NCBI RefSeq assembly: GCF_031143425.1
Contig: NC_090439.1
Coordinates: 639,283,465 to 639,347,464 of the forward strand
Direction of reading: 5' to 3'
Origin: Pleurodeles waltl
Lineage: Eukaryota; Chordata; Amphibia; Caudata; Salamandridae
DNA: 64,000 nt
Under the pieces are notes generated by a model. That model was not told where the DNA came from. It made no database searches and was given only the letters and a program-made list of their open reading frames with translations. Both the position numbers and the translations under genes were made by a program. Shown one piece after another: positions 24,896 through 36,466 of this stretch. The number at the start of each line of letters is the position of its first letter. Within the stretch, counting starts at the first letter, position 1.

Positions 24896-25099
24896 TTGTT
24901 AAACAGATTTTATAATGGTTTTTGACATACATCTTACAAGTATCCAGTGTTGCTCCACAACACACTTCAAGCAATGCTTCAGAAATATTTTGTAACTGCA
25001 GTTGCCACTATGTCATTTCAAATGCTTCACCCCCTCTGTTTCCCATCTTGCCTCTCTCCTGCTATGTATAAAATCAATTAGTCCTGGAGTGGCTCATGG

Positions 25100-25640
25100 T
25101 GGATAAGTCTAAGAACCAAAGCATAGTAATCTTACAACACATTAAATGGGCAATGGAGCAGGAACCTCATATACAATTCCATATTTCTCCCCTCCATTAG
25201 ACCTGGTAGGGTGTGTTCCTCCCCCTTTCATGATGTACCTTCCGATGTATCCACAGGAGAGGCGTGCAGTGTGTCAAATTTTCCACAACGTGTCCCACGC
25301 TCTAGCTATTTCCAGGGATCCCCTCCTTCTCTTGTCTTCTCATAGCAAAACTGCCCCCTCATAGCTTACCCACCTTTCTAATTTATTTTTCCATACAGTA
25401 ACACTGAGGCCCGTCGGGGCTTTCCAGTTGCATGTTACTTTCCTCTTTGCAAGCAGGAAAGCCAGGTCTTGGAATCAGCTTGTTGCTTTGTTTTTGGCCA
25501 TGTGGAGAAACAAATTGAGTAAATAGTGCTGTGGGGTACTTTCCAGTCTATAATGATAGCAAGTATATCAATGATCTGTTCCCAATAGGTACTAAGTTGT
25601 GGGCAGGTCCAAAACATGTGTAAAAGTTCTGCTCCCACTT
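25100..25640 (-). pseudogene. L1-B ORF2 C-terminal region
   Basis: The frame at 25435-25638 contains ELLHMFWTCPQLSTYWEQI, the HMxWxCPxL motif of the Cys-rich C-terminal end of L1 ORF2p. Downstream on the same strand, other frames carry the last residues (WKSPDGPQ) near 25,400. Stops occur in every frame. Confidence 0.8.
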
Positions 25641-26923
25641 CCTCACACCTCGGCCATTTTGTGCTGGCAATGTAGAAATAACAATTCTTCCTGGTGTTAA
25701 GTAGACCTGTTGCATTATGTAATAGTTAATGAGCTAAAAGCGGGCATTCCATGATACCTTGGGTAATCTCTCCAGAATGTCTGCCTAGTCTGTGTCAGGT
25801 ATGGGGCTCCCCAGATCTGTTTCCCACTTAGTTCGGAGACCCATCAAGGGCTTCCATCCATCCCCCCAATTGCTTACATGTCCCTGCGGCCGTAAAAATG
25901 TATTGACAGGTCTTATGGTGCTCAGGTTTTTCTAGTCCCCTTCCTCAGTACCTCCGGATGGCCGAAGCCACTGCTCCCTGAAGTGAAAACTGGCCCTCCA
26001 GCAGGTCATATTCCGACCCAAAGTCTTCAAATGGAAGGAGAGCTCCCTCTCTATAGAGTTCTCCGATCACTGACTCTCCTGCCTCCATCCAGCTGACTAT
26101 TCTCCTCCATTCTCCTCCATGAGGTAATACTCCCATATGTCTCAATGGAATATCTGGTGAGTATGGAATCCTCATGTGGGTTTTCCGTAGTACTCTCATC
26201 CAGCAACAGCACAGTACCCTGAACTCTGTTGAGTCTCTCTCGTTCGGGCACCGTATCGTCAATATTGCACAAATTAATGTGCTAATATTAGGTGCTCTAG
26301 AGGAGAAGGCGCATCCTGGTGTCAGTCGACTCACCATCCACTATGTCAGCCATTGTAACTGTGCTGCCCAAATGTAGTTCTCAAAATCCAGCACTGCCAG
26401 ACCGGCAGCAGCCCTTGCCCTTGTTAGGGTGTTTAAAGCTACACGTCATCGGCCCGGCCCTTGTAGGAAAGCCACCACCAGGGAATCCAGCTCTCTAAAC
26501 ATAGTATCCACACTGGCAGGACCCCAAAATAATACAGTAATTGTGGGAGGGCCACCATCTGTAGTATTGCCACTCTACCCGACACTGATAAGGGGAGGGT
26601 TATCCAAAACTCCATAGACCTCTTTAGGTCTCTTGTTGCCTTCCCTATGTTGCCATTTAGCAGGTCTACTGAGTCGTCGTAAATTTGGACTCCCAGATAC
26701 CAAAAGCTAGTCGGTTCTTATTGTAACCCCTCCAAGTTGGGTGGTGGAGGTCAGTTCGACATTGTGGAAAATACATGCGATTTTTGCCAATTAACTCTTA
26801 GTCCAGAGTAACATCCAAAGCTTTCCAGCAGTTATCTAGCGTGGGCTAGTTCTGTGTTTGCATCGCAAAGGAAAATCAATAAGTCATCCACATACAGTGC
26901 TATATAATGGGTATGCCCTCCAC
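25641..26923 (-). pseudogene. L1-B ORF2 RT palm to connection domain
   Basis: The RT active-site box reads ALYVDDLLIFLCDANTELAH in one frame, with YVDD codons at 26883-26894, so the metal-binding aspartates are still present. The linker further 3' is broken by many stops. An open 130-residue frame at 25945-26337 overlaps it but shows no independent motif. Confidence 0.65.
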
Positions 26924-27172
26924 TTAGGATTCCCCTGTACACTGTTCCAATCCTTGACAAAGCAACCAATGGTTCCATTGCCAAGGCAAATAACTGTCCA
27001 CCTGGTAGCAGTCTGACACATAACCTCCAGTGCGAACTCGGGCAACAGGTGATGTACTTAGGAGTCTAGTCCAGGCTATAAAGTTCTCTCCCAACCGAAA
27101 CCGGCTCATGACAGTATACAGTAAGAGAAACTCAATGCTATCAAATGCTTTTTCAATATCGATAGTGAGCAC
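26924..27172 (-). pseudogene. L1-B RT fingers/palm segment
   Basis: An 82-residue frame with LTIDIEKAFDSIEFLLLY, the first catalytic-Asp motif (xDxEKAFD) of L1 reverse transcriptase, then RFRLGENFIAWTRLLSTSP and ARVRTGGYVSD. It joins abruptly at its 5' side to endonuclease sequence near 27,185, so the endonuclease end and the RT N-terminal part are deleted. Confidence 0.8.
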
Positions 27173-27185
27173 TGCTGTCAGTTGG

Positions 27186-27660
27186 AGAATCTGCTAGTGG
27201 GGGATGAGATCTATTCAGTCCAGGGTCGGAGACACAATTAAAATCCCCTCCCATTACCACCATGCTCACCAGGTAAGGAGCCAGGAATCAAGAAAGCCCA
27301 GCAAAGAATGATCTCTGGTCTATATCTGGTGCATATATGTTGATAAGCGTTATGTCCCTATCATCTAAGCGGCCCATGGCCACTGTGTACCTCACCTCTG
27401 GGTCCACCACTCCCCCTGTGTGTTGAAACAAAATGCCATGCTTAATCCAAAATAGAGTGCCCCGTACAAGGACCGTGTACGTGGTATGATTTATCTGATC
27501 TCTCCATCTTCTCTGGAGGGCAGCCCCTTCACTAGCTGTTATGTGCATCTCTTGTATAAACACTATTCAGACTCCCCATCTCCTCAAATATGAGAAAAGG
27601 TTATACCTCTTTGACATATTATGCATCCCCCTAATATTCCATGCCATGAGCTTATAAGTG
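27186..27660 (-). pseudogene. L1-B ORF2 endonuclease domain
   Basis: The frame at 27288-27563 contains FIQEMHIT, RWRDQINHTTYTVLVRGTLF and DITLINIYAPD, in the order found in L1 AP-like endonucleases. A GGDFNCVSDP segment follows near 27,230-27,270 after a frameshift. The endonuclease nicks the target for reverse transcription. This copy stops at the deletion junction near 27,185. Confidence 0.8.
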
Positions 27661-27839
27661 TAGTGTACTGTCATTGTAACCATATCCAATCCCCTGTCTA
27701 CCAGTTCTCCATCCCACTTAGACCCACTCCATCGACTATACTAGGTTTTTCCAAGGCAAGAGGAATTAACAGTAATTCCCCAACAAAGTGCATTACAAAC
27801 AAAGAACAACAAACATCCCAACTCCCACTCCCCAGGACA

Positions 27840-28500
27840 AGTAGGCCTTGTCTCCCCATCGAAACTTTCAGTCCAATGTAGAACTCTCACAGGGGTACCT
27901 GCCACTTCTCGAGGTAGTTCACCATGTCTGTACCTTCAATCTTCTATGCCATACCTATAATGCAGATATTATTTCTCCAAGACCTGTTTTTCACATCTTT
28001 TGCTTGGACTTCCTACATTCAGATCTTTCTTTCCATTGTTGTGAGGTGTTTGTGAAGGATCGTCATGTCCTCTCAGCTGTTTTAAAGGAGTTCTGTCCCC
28101 TGCGTGTTAATTCTCGTTTCAAGAGCTTCTCTGGAGGAAGTGATTGCCTGAACTGTATACTGCAAGGTGGGACTCTCCACTATCTCCCCAGTGTTAGTTG
28201 ACAAATTAATCCATTTGTTCATCAGCCATGCACAACCTGAGGTGTATCGGAGGGTCCTGGGTCTTTCCTCTTAGCTATTTTGACCATGTTTCCTTGCTCC
28301 AGAAGTTCTTATGGTCTGTCAAGGTGGGCATGAATACTCCAGCAATGCTCTGCCAATGGCCAAGTTGAGTCACCCTAACCTTTTGTGGTTGGTGATGGTA
28401 GTTCCACAATTTCTGCATCTTCTGATGAGGCACCATGCCCAGGGAACCCTCTGAGAGGGCCCTGTTTGTGTTACATTTACTCAAAAGTGGGGCTCAGGCA
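27840..28500 (-). pseudogene. L1-B ORF1 remnant
   Basis: On the minus strand near 28,080-28,220 the text LQYTVQAITSSREALETRIN resembles the ORF1p coiled-coil start. The conserved RNA-binding C-terminal half was not found, so most of ORF1 is deleted or unreadable. Confidence 0.45.
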
Positions 28501-29693
28501 CCTCCCCTCCAAGACCCACATGGTCTTAGGTGCCACTCTCAGCACCAGTGGAGAGTCTCCTGTTTTTCCTCAGCAGGGCCATTCCCCCGCCACTCACACT
28601 TAACGTTAGTGAACCCACGGGTTTCTAATGCCACTAGAATAACACTCTGATGGACTGCAAAAAGCTAACAAGCAGATTAGTCCCCAGTGCAATCAAAATT
28701 CAGTTAGCCTCCTCATTGCTGCTCATGTTGTTGCACCTATAATTCTTTGTCCCCTGTTTGTGCATGCCTTCAAGGGGGAGTGCTCCCGGAACCCCAGGTC
28801 TTCATTTTTGAGGGAGCTTTTAGTTCTCAGAGAGAAGCCCCAGGCAGCGCCTAGGTCAGTAGTCAGGAAAAAGGGGGTGGGGAGCCCCTCCTCGAAGGCA
28901 CTGTCAGCTTTCAGCACCGCAAGCTGCTCCAGTGATATTTGCCCAGTCTCTGAAAATTGATACGCTAGTGCCAGATGCAGTTGTTTTCTTTCAGGCTACT
29001 ACTGATTCCACCTGGTTTCTGCCCAGTACCCATCCATCAACATCAAGCACTCTCAGACTCATCCGCCAGTCATTCACGGTTCCCAGCAATGCTTTCCATG
29101 CTCCTATGGGGTGCTCCCACGGATTCAAGTTTCAGTGCCATGTCACTCAGATTCATGCTCATTTCTCAGCGGGGGGAGGCTTCCTCACACCTAACTACGT
29201 TCTTTTTTGGTCAACTTTGGCCTACAATGTCAATTCCAGGGGGAAAACTCCGGGTGGTGCCCTGCACAGATTCCAAACTGTCTGCGGCCCTGCCGTAGCT
29301 CTGAGAGCTGTCCAGTACCGCTCCTCATCCCAGAGATTCCAGCGGGCCTGCGCCGCTATTCCTCCTGCAGGCCGAGAGGCAGCCCAATCTCCGCTGCTGG
29401 ATCAGGTCGATGCCTGGTGCGCAGCGATGCAGATCTTGGGGAGGGACTACTGGGCATCCCACACCACCGTCTTGCCTGCCATGAGGCCCCAGTCAGCCAA
29501 GTTGGGTTTTCTCGATTCCCTCGTACCCGGGAGGCTCCAAATCCAGGCCGCAGAAGTGGGAAGAGGGCAGTACACCGTGACCTGCCTTCAACGATCCCCC
29601 CGGTCCATGATTTAGCTCAGGATGCTATCGGATAGGACTGTGGCGGGAGATCTGTATCATCGCTCCTCACGCCATTGGCGCTTGGCCACGCCC
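28501..29693 (-). mobile_element. L1-B 5' untranslated region
   Basis: GC-rich, CpG-containing stretch between the 5' end at 29693 and ORF1. A 227-residue open frame on the plus strand (28932-29615) lies antisense to it. That frame follows from the high GC content and shows no domain. Confidence 0.55.
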
Positions 29694-29713
29694 CTAATTT
29701 TCAATTTCTCTAT
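29694..29713. repeat. L1-B target-site duplication, right
   Basis: Identical to 24876-24895. Confidence 0.9.
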
Positions 29714-31449
29714 AATGTCTTTGAAGAAGAAAAAGAGCCGTATTGCTTTCTAACATTTAACAGAGTCTCTATGGTTGTTAGTGGTATGTAGTTGTATTGG
29801 GCTGCATTTATAGCCCAGAGTGTGTTATTAACGAATCACATCATGCTTTATTATTCGTTTTCATTATCATGTGATCAGAAATGTGTGTGTTTGAAATGCC
29901 TTTCTAACACCTATTCCACCTCATTGCTGCAGACTAGTGTATTTTCAAACCCCCTTTTGGTTTTTGGTACTGTTGTGCTATATTAGTAACCCCAATTGTA
30001 TTTTAGCCAATATTGTCCTCCTTTTAAAATGAAGTTGTTGGTATAATGTACTTTTCTAATGGGCAATCATCTAACTCTTTATATATTTGGTTGTCTGACT
30101 TTGTGTTCCTCATTCTTACGTGAGTATGTGCACGATGGGGTGGGGTTAGCTTGTAGGGCACAGTTTCAATCTTTAGGCCAGACTGCATACCAAGAATGAG
30201 GTGATGAAAATAATTTAGGTTTGAAAGGAGTTGAAATAATATGAATTGATGAAAGAGGTTTGAAATGTAATCAGTTACTTCATCTATTTTCATCTGTCAG
30301 TAAGTGTGACCATCCCACCTTTATGGTTATCCACTGTTGTGGCAATGATATAGGACACCTCACTAGAGTTAGACTGGAAATTAAGATGAAGAAAATTCTC
30401 CATTTTAATTTCTATGCTTCTGAACACACATTTTGCGATCTCAAATATTTGTGAGAGACAAAAGTGGAAGTGGTCTACCGTTAATGCTGTTAAGTTTGAA
30501 AAGACTTGAAGACGTGAACAATGCAGTCTCAGCATTCCTTCAAGATCATAAAACGTCTTCCATTTTCCATTTGAAGGTAAAATATTCCAACGCAGCACTC
30601 GATCGCCCTGGTGGGATACATTTTTCAACCTATGGAAAATATATTCTTTTCAAAGTTAAAAACTTGGCTTGACACACATAAAAATATGGTTAGTTAGCAA
30701 AGGCTTTTTAAGAGCCACCCGATATTTTGTTTAATTGTATTTTGTCATATATATTTTTTATATATTTTGATAAGTACTGCACTATTTTCTACATAATTTC
30801 ATAAAGTACCATGGTACATCATAAACGTTTTTTAAAATATACAAATCAATATATAATATTTTTCCCTAGCTGTACAGAGTTTGCTAAACTTGCTCATGTC
30901 TTCCCACACATTAGAAAGTAATAAGCTACATTTTTACATGAAAACACAACAAAGCTAATCAATATGGCTGCATTTTCATTTTGCAAGGGCTTTGAGTAAC
31001 CAATAATAGTGTGTTTTGGCATTGGCATGTGCTGCGGCATACTGTGAAGGTATTGTGGTACACTGCAGCCGAATATATCATTAAGTTTTTGTTCCTTGTT
31101 ACTTACCAATTCAGATCAAATAACAAGAAGGACCTTTTTCACAACATAATCTATATTCCTGCCAGATTTCATAGCAATCCATTCCTCCATTTTGTCGATA
31201 TATCTGGTTAAATATCTATGGAAAATGCATTGTTGGAAAAATGTGTTTTGGGATGCCCCTTTTTTCTTTGCACCCCCTCATCTAATTACCACAAAATTGT
31301 GCCTGATCAGCCAATGCATGAATGAAAAATGAATAGGTCTACAAAGTTTTCTCATGATTCATCAGACTGTGACAAAGCTATTACCAAGCAAAAATATGAA
31401 GGATTCCTATCTATCTATCAATCTGCATATATTTTACACCAGTTAGGAT
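29714..31449. other. no gene recognised (1.7 kb)
   Basis: AT-rich, particularly 30,720-30,870 with TATATATTTTTTATATATTT. No element recognised. Confidence 0.5.
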
Positions 31450-31530
31450 GTTGTTTCCATACGAAATGGCTTTTTTGGTTTGCTAATAACTTTGGAACAG
31501 TTTTGACAAATCTTTATGAAACTTCTTGGG
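31450..31530. repeat. dispersed repeat, copy 2
   Basis: Diverged match to 13,270-13,340 (TTGGTTTGCTAATAACT, then TTTGACAAATCTTTATGAAAC). Confidence 0.5.
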
Positions 31531-31650
31531 ACCCCTCCCTCCCTTTTTCTCAGCCCCTGCTTCAACGATCACCTTCAGGAAGGGGCAGGGGTGGATAGGA
31601 ACATTATAGTTAGGCTCAAAATTCAGCTGTTATAGTTTGAGTTATTTAAA

Positions 31651-31829
31651 GTAACTATAACTCGTGCCCTAAATTAACTATAAATTGCACCCCTGCCATA
31701 CACAGTTATCTCAACAATAATTTTACTGCAAATGTTACACTGACATCCAGGATGTTATAAAAGATGTCATGAATGAGGTAATATCTGGAGTATTTAGCAG
31801 TGCATGATGAGGGTGTGAGTTATAGTTAC
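31651..31829. repeat. inverted repeat, 20-bp arms
   Basis: GTAACTATAACTCGTGCCCT at 31651-31670 pairs with the reverse complement of 31810-31829, with about three mismatches, around a 139-bp interior. It may be one end of a non-autonomous transposon; the outer ends were not found. Confidence 0.65.
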
Positions 31830-32107
31830 CTCAGGGCCCTCACATCCTTGACTGTTGTCTGCTGTGCTGTTAATCTTGCTCTCTGGGAAAATAAATACCC
31901 AGTACGCTGCAGCCTTAGCTGCCCTGTCTCCACCTCCTTTGATGGCAAACCGAGGGTGTAAGGGAACCTCTGAGGCCTTGATGAGGCTTCGTTGACAGCA
32001 GGGGAGGCTCATGGATTGACCCCACAGGTTCCTGCACCTTACCTCAGATGCTCATGCTGCTTTGTGATCAGGATAAGGGGGCTGAGGAGACACATCCACT
32101 ACTACCC

Positions 32108-33094
32108 TGTCACGTAGGCTCTCATTATCCTAATGAGACTACTGGATTTTGAGCAGCAAGATCGTCCACAGTGTGGGGGACTGAGTCTGACCCACAGTGG
32201 ATGATACTTGGCGCTCCAAATCCGGGTTTTGCTCCGGCTAACTAGCAGTGCCTCATCTCTCCCAAATGGTAGAGACAATTGAGCAGCCGAGCGCATGACA
32301 TGTCGGTACTTCTCAGGGAAGTCGTGGTCACTCAGGTCACAACCGGTTCTCTCATACACAGTGCGGTCTCATATATAACTGACAATAAATGCAGTATAAG
32401 TTTTAAAGATTGGATTAATAAAATGACTGCATTTTGGATAGCAAAGCATGAGCTGCAATAACCAGAACTACACAACACAGTAATATTAAAATAGTAACGT
32501 TGGGAGTGAAACACAAGAATAAGGCTATCATAATGCCGCTAGAATCGTTGGATTATTCTCTCTCTAAGTTATATTTCGAGCACAGCATGTTAAGCTCTAA
32601 GCCTGCTTTTCAGGTTCTCCTGGGAGGACATCAACCCTCATACCTGAGCAAAGGCCTATAATCTGCTTCACCATCTGCAACGGGGCATTCAGCATACAGT
32701 TGTGATTCCCTGGCTGTAATCTCCCTCTTAACGTGTACTAGGACTAGAAAGTGTTTTTATAACTAACACAGCAGATGTTCTAAGAAAATGTCCCAACGTA
32801 AGGATGTGCATTTTCTACGAATGTTGGAGACTAAACTTCTACCACGTTTACCGGCAATTTACCAGACTGTAGCCTCGACTGAAGCACAGGGCGATCAAGA
32901 ATGCATTGTTTGAGAACACAGTGCTGAACTAAGCTAAACAGTTTGATAGAAGAAATTAAAACAAGACCGTAAAAACTGGTTATTGTAAAATAACAGTGCG
33001 AAGCTGAATAAAATAGATCTAGGGCAAAGTGCACAGCGGCCTAGTATGTTAAACTAATGTGCATGGAGCTATACTTAAAATGGCTACACAACAA
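32108..33094 (-). mobile_element. foamy-like LTR, second copy
   Basis: Homologous, in the same orientation, to the LTR at 33818-35100. The left ends match (TGTCACGTAGGCTCTCATTA here, TATCGTAGGACTCTTGTTAT there). Both carry GCATGACA...CTTCTCAGGGAAG or CCTCTCAGGGAAG, then a TATAAAAA-type box (minus strand, near 32,755) and GAGGGAG(A/G)T...GCAGCCAGG. The right end is placed at the CAACA before ACCGT. The flanks ACCC and ACCG could be a decayed 4-bp duplication. No internal viral sequence adjoins it, so it is probably a solo LTR. Confidence 0.65.
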
Positions 33095-33817
33095 CCGTAC
33101 TGTGTGTGGTCTGGAGTGTGGGGACACGCAACAACATATGCTGGCAGCCTTCCTCTACCTCCCAAAGAAACTTACCTAGTGGGCACATACCTAGTGAGCC
33201 ACCCCAGACTCTGACCTGATGGCAGAAAGGATGGGGAAAGACAGACAAACTGCCTCTGGCTCTTAATCTAAGATCCACAAGTTTCCCACCTCTGTGGTCC
33301 GCCAGCAGAAGAAACCTGCAGTTGGGGAGCCACCGCGCCTGACACAGTCTCCCCTGAACTACACTACATCTTCCAATCAATTCAAGCATCCCAGGAGGCC
33401 CTAGAAACCAAAATGAGAGATTGGTGTGGATGTGGCCCTGTTGGGGCAAGACCTCCTCAATGTGGTGGGACGAGTAACAGAGACAGAGGCTTGTCTGTCT
33501 ACTTTTGAAGACGACTCCAAAGACATTAAAGCTAAAGTTTCTGTCCTACAAGTCACAGCTTGAGTTCTTAAAGCCAGGGCGAAGTTGAAAACTGCTCTCG
33601 CTGGAATAATCTTGGCCTGGTGGGATTCTTCGAGCGGGCGAGACCCCCCCCATTTGACAACCTTCATGGAGATTTGGCTGTGGTCTTGGATGCCGGAGGA
33701 CTCCCTTTCTCTGTAGTTCATTGTTGAGCAGGCCCACCACACACTGGCACCAAAGTTCCCTCCTCAGGCCCCTCCACTCCTGATAATCATCCGAACCCTT
33801 AACTACTCTGATGGGAT
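33095..33817 (+). pseudogene. L1 ORF1 fragment, cut by foamy-like ERV
   Basis: On the plus strand, text such as MGKDRQ near 33,230, EIGVDVALLGQDLLNVVGRV and TETEACLSTFEDD near 33,420-33,520, and APKFPPQAPP then IIIRTLNYSDG near 33,750-33,815 reproduces the order of vertebrate L1 ORF1p: coiled coil, then the RRM start ending in FLNYRD-like sequence. It stops exactly where the ERV LTR begins, so the L1 was there first. Frameshifts and stops present. Confidence 0.75.
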
Positions 33818-35100
33818 TATCGTAGGACTCTTGTTATTGGAATAACTCTGCTGGACTTGGGGTGGCAGCACCACTGCTTTTGGGTGACTGAGTCAATCTC
33901 ACACTGTCTTAGCAGCTGTTGGCCCAACCCTTTCAGCTAGCTAGCAGCACTTCACCCAAACATAGAAAGCAAAGGTGATTTGTGGTGGCCCGATGCATGA
34001 CACTCAGTGACCTCTCAGGGAAGATGTGGTCGACAAATCTCACCCATTTCTCTTGTTAGCAAAGGTCTCATACACACACGTAGGTGAAAAAAATATGCAG
34101 GATGGTTTTCAATACATTTATTGAAAAGACTGCAATCTACGATAAAATATATGAGCTGCAATTATTAGGGCAATGAGACAAAGCAAGATTAGGATTGTTA
34201 CAACCAGTGAGAAGGAAATGAACAACCCAAGCATATTGGAATAACATGTACATAGGAATATTACCTAACCCCTAAATTATAGCAAGAGCATAGTGGTTAT
34301 AGTCCAATCTGTCTGTGCTTAGTCCATGGAAGCAGCACCCACCCCACTACCTGAAACACAGGTCTGTCCGCCGTCTCCATAGTTGGTTGCAGAGACAAGG
34401 CTGAGGTCAGCAGTGAAATAGCATACAGCATGGATGGGTATCCTGGCTGCAATGACCTCCCTCCTTTCCCTTGGCCTGTACAATGTTTTTATTAAAAATA
34501 TTTATGTTCTGGGAAATAGGCCTGACATGAGCAAGTGTCGGACTGTTTACATACTCTTGTAACACAATACTAGATGGATTATCATGTACTATTCTTGTTA
34601 GCCTTGGGCAGAGGTACATGGTGAAATGTTGTGCACAAAAATAATAACAGAATCACAGCTGATTAGGAAAAATAAAACATCCTTGCTGAAAAGCAAGCTG
34701 ACTAAAACTGAATAAAATAAAAAAATAAAATTAGACCATATATCTGGGTAAGGAGGCACAGGCCTCGGACCTATGGTGAGCTAAAATATATGTGCCCAAG
34801 CAAGGTGCGAAAATGAACCCCCAGCAGTATAGTGCGTGAGGCCCACAACTGAAAAAAACGATATCATACCAGTGGTCAAACATCATGATATTTCTTGACT
34901 ACTCAAAGGCGACCTATTTGAAACACAAATCCTTTGATGTGGTGAAGCAAAAACTCAGGGTCATGTCTGTTCCCCATGTGCTACTTTTCCCTGCCAGGCT
35001 GCTGGTGGAGCATATATCTGGGTAAAAGGGCACAGGCTGCAGGCCTAAGCTAAGCTAAAATATGTGTGCCCAAGAAAGGTGGGAAAATGAATCTGCAACA
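33818..35100 (-). mobile_element. foamy-like ERV 3' LTR
   Basis: A 1,283-bp LTR. On the minus strand it starts TGTTGCAGATTC directly after a polypurine tract. The segment 34,120-34,409 matches 42,936-43,215 closely (GACTGCAATCTACGATAAAA here, GACTGCAATCTGTGATAAAA there; both GATTAGGATTGTTAC). A 91-bp segment is duplicated inside it (34737-34827 and 35011-35100). Compared with the 5' LTR it has about 280 bp extra (33,842-34,118). Confidence 0.8.
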
Positions 35101-35112
35101 CCCCCCCCCTTT
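35101..35112 (-). promoter_or_regulatory. polypurine tract of foamy-like ERV
   Basis: On the minus strand AAAGGGGGGGGG lies immediately before the LTR start TGTTG. This is the position and composition of the primer for plus-strand DNA synthesis. Confidence 0.7.
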
Positions 35113-35195
35113 GTCAGGACAAGAGTGCAAATTCTAAAACTATAGTACTCTAAAACTAAAATGTTAAAAACATTTTAAAATATACATTAAATAGA

Positions 35196-35666
35196 TTAAA
35201 ACATCAAAGTTGACAAGCAGGCAGATGAATGTAAAGGGCAATTTGGTATTAGAAACAAAACTGCCAATGATCCAATTTCAACAACAAATATGGTCCTGCA
35301 GGAAATTTCCAATGTCATCATTGGTGATGGAAGCCAAGAAGGATTCCACTTCAGCAGTTGAAAAGTTGACCAGCACATTAACAAAGGATCCACAGAGCAT
35401 ATGTGTGCAGGTGCGTCAACCATAGGACCGGTTGCAGGGGACACATTCCTTGCATTGCCAGATGTAGAAGAAGCCAGGAAATCCCCAAGTGGCAGCTCAT
35501 TGGATGCCTCATGTATCAACCGTAGTCTCATTGGGCATGGCCTTGGATGAACCTTCATTGAGAACATTAACAGATCCATGTCCACAAAAGGCACAGGCTG
35601 CTCAGCAAGACACACCTTTGGTGCACACTTGAAGAAGGACCACAAGCAATGGAAAATCAGCTGCAC
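35196..35666 (-). pseudogene. open frame between env and 3' LTR, possible accessory gene
   Basis: A 156-residue frame located between the env C-terminus and the 3' LTR, where foamy viruses keep their transactivator and accessory genes. It has cysteine-containing segments (KCAPKVC, MCWSTFQLLKWNPSW) but no motif I recognise. Position is the only reason to consider it viral, and an accidental frame is possible. Confidence 0.25.
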
Positions 35667-35782
35667 TCAGGTCAGTATTGGTCAGAATGACAATGACCAA
35701 TTCAGCTCAAGCTCCTCCAGCAGTGAAGCTCTAAAACACTGCATCATGCGATTATAACTCAGGTGGGCTGGTTAGAGCTCCA

Positions 35783-36466
35783 TTACTCTGCTTTGCTGAG
35801 GTGGGACAGCCATTGCGTATCTATCAAAAATAGCAACAGCAGGATGCTGCCAATTAATGCCAAAGTTATTGAGATTCCACCAAAGACACGCAAGAAGAGT
35901 GAATGGATGGCTGAAGGTATCACTCCAAATACAGTCTGGAAGGTGCTAACAAATCCAGAACTGACAGCCTTAAAAAAGTGCACAATTCCTACAGCATGAG
36001 ATGCATTGAAAATCCTGCTCACCAACTCTCCAAAATGTTTGGGGAAGTTGGTATTTAATAAGGACTGTATCTCTGCTGGTGACCTTGCTAGTTGGAGGTC
36101 ATATGTCTCTCTGGCTGATGTCAGAGCCACAGGGTTTTGAAACAATAGCACTTTTAGTCTGCTCAGCTTGTCAAAATTTACGTTTGAAATAGAAATGTGC
36201 AGCCACATTTCTGCTACTTTCATCTCTTGTGTGTGGGGAGATAACACATGGCTGCAGCAAGTTACAGTTTGGGAATTCAAAATCACGTTGGCATTTCCAG
36301 GCTTCATCCTGCAACAGCCTTCATCACTCAGTATCACATAACTTCTATTAGAAATTACCTGAAATACTGGGCGAATCAAAGACACAGGATTACCCTTTAG
36401 ATAGCAAGCCAAATTAGCTATAGCTGCATTACAAGTGCCATGCATGGACACCTGCTTACAAATCAT
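35783..36466 (-). pseudogene. env: foamy-like ERV env, transmembrane (C-terminal) part
   Basis: A 227-residue open frame. The first half has CC pairs (SDEGCCRMK, VTCCSHV) and a long amphipathic stretch. About 20 residues (SITLALIGSILLLLFLID) near position 200 form a clear membrane anchor with a short tail. No CX6CC motif is present, in contrast to class I ERV envelopes. Orientation and order after integrase fit the C-terminal membrane-anchoring part of an envelope. Assignment by position and topology, not by a catalytic motif. Confidence 0.6.

Larger units (their letters stand above)
24896..29693 (-). mobile_element. L1-B, minus-strand L1 with internal deletions
   Basis: A 4.8-kb L1 bounded by a perfect 20-bp target-site duplication, the hallmark of target-primed reverse transcription. 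Its 5' end (GGGCGTGGCC on the minus strand) is at 29693. Its 3' end (TATAAAATCTGTTTAACAA) is at 24896, without a long poly(A). From 5' to 3': GC-rich 5' UTR, ORF1 remnant, ORF2 endonuclease, RT core and C-terminal Cys-rich end. Full-length vertebrate L1s are 6-7 kb, and the shortfall is explained by internal deletions. Confidence 0.85.

Noticed and set aside
28932..29615. 227-residue plus-strand open frame
   Set aside because: Antisense to the GC-rich 5' UTR of L1-B; overlapping frames of similar length, no domain, and composition alone explains it.
33084..33742. minus-strand frames of 113-121 residues
   Set aside because: Antisense to L1 ORF1, which is recognised on the plus strand.
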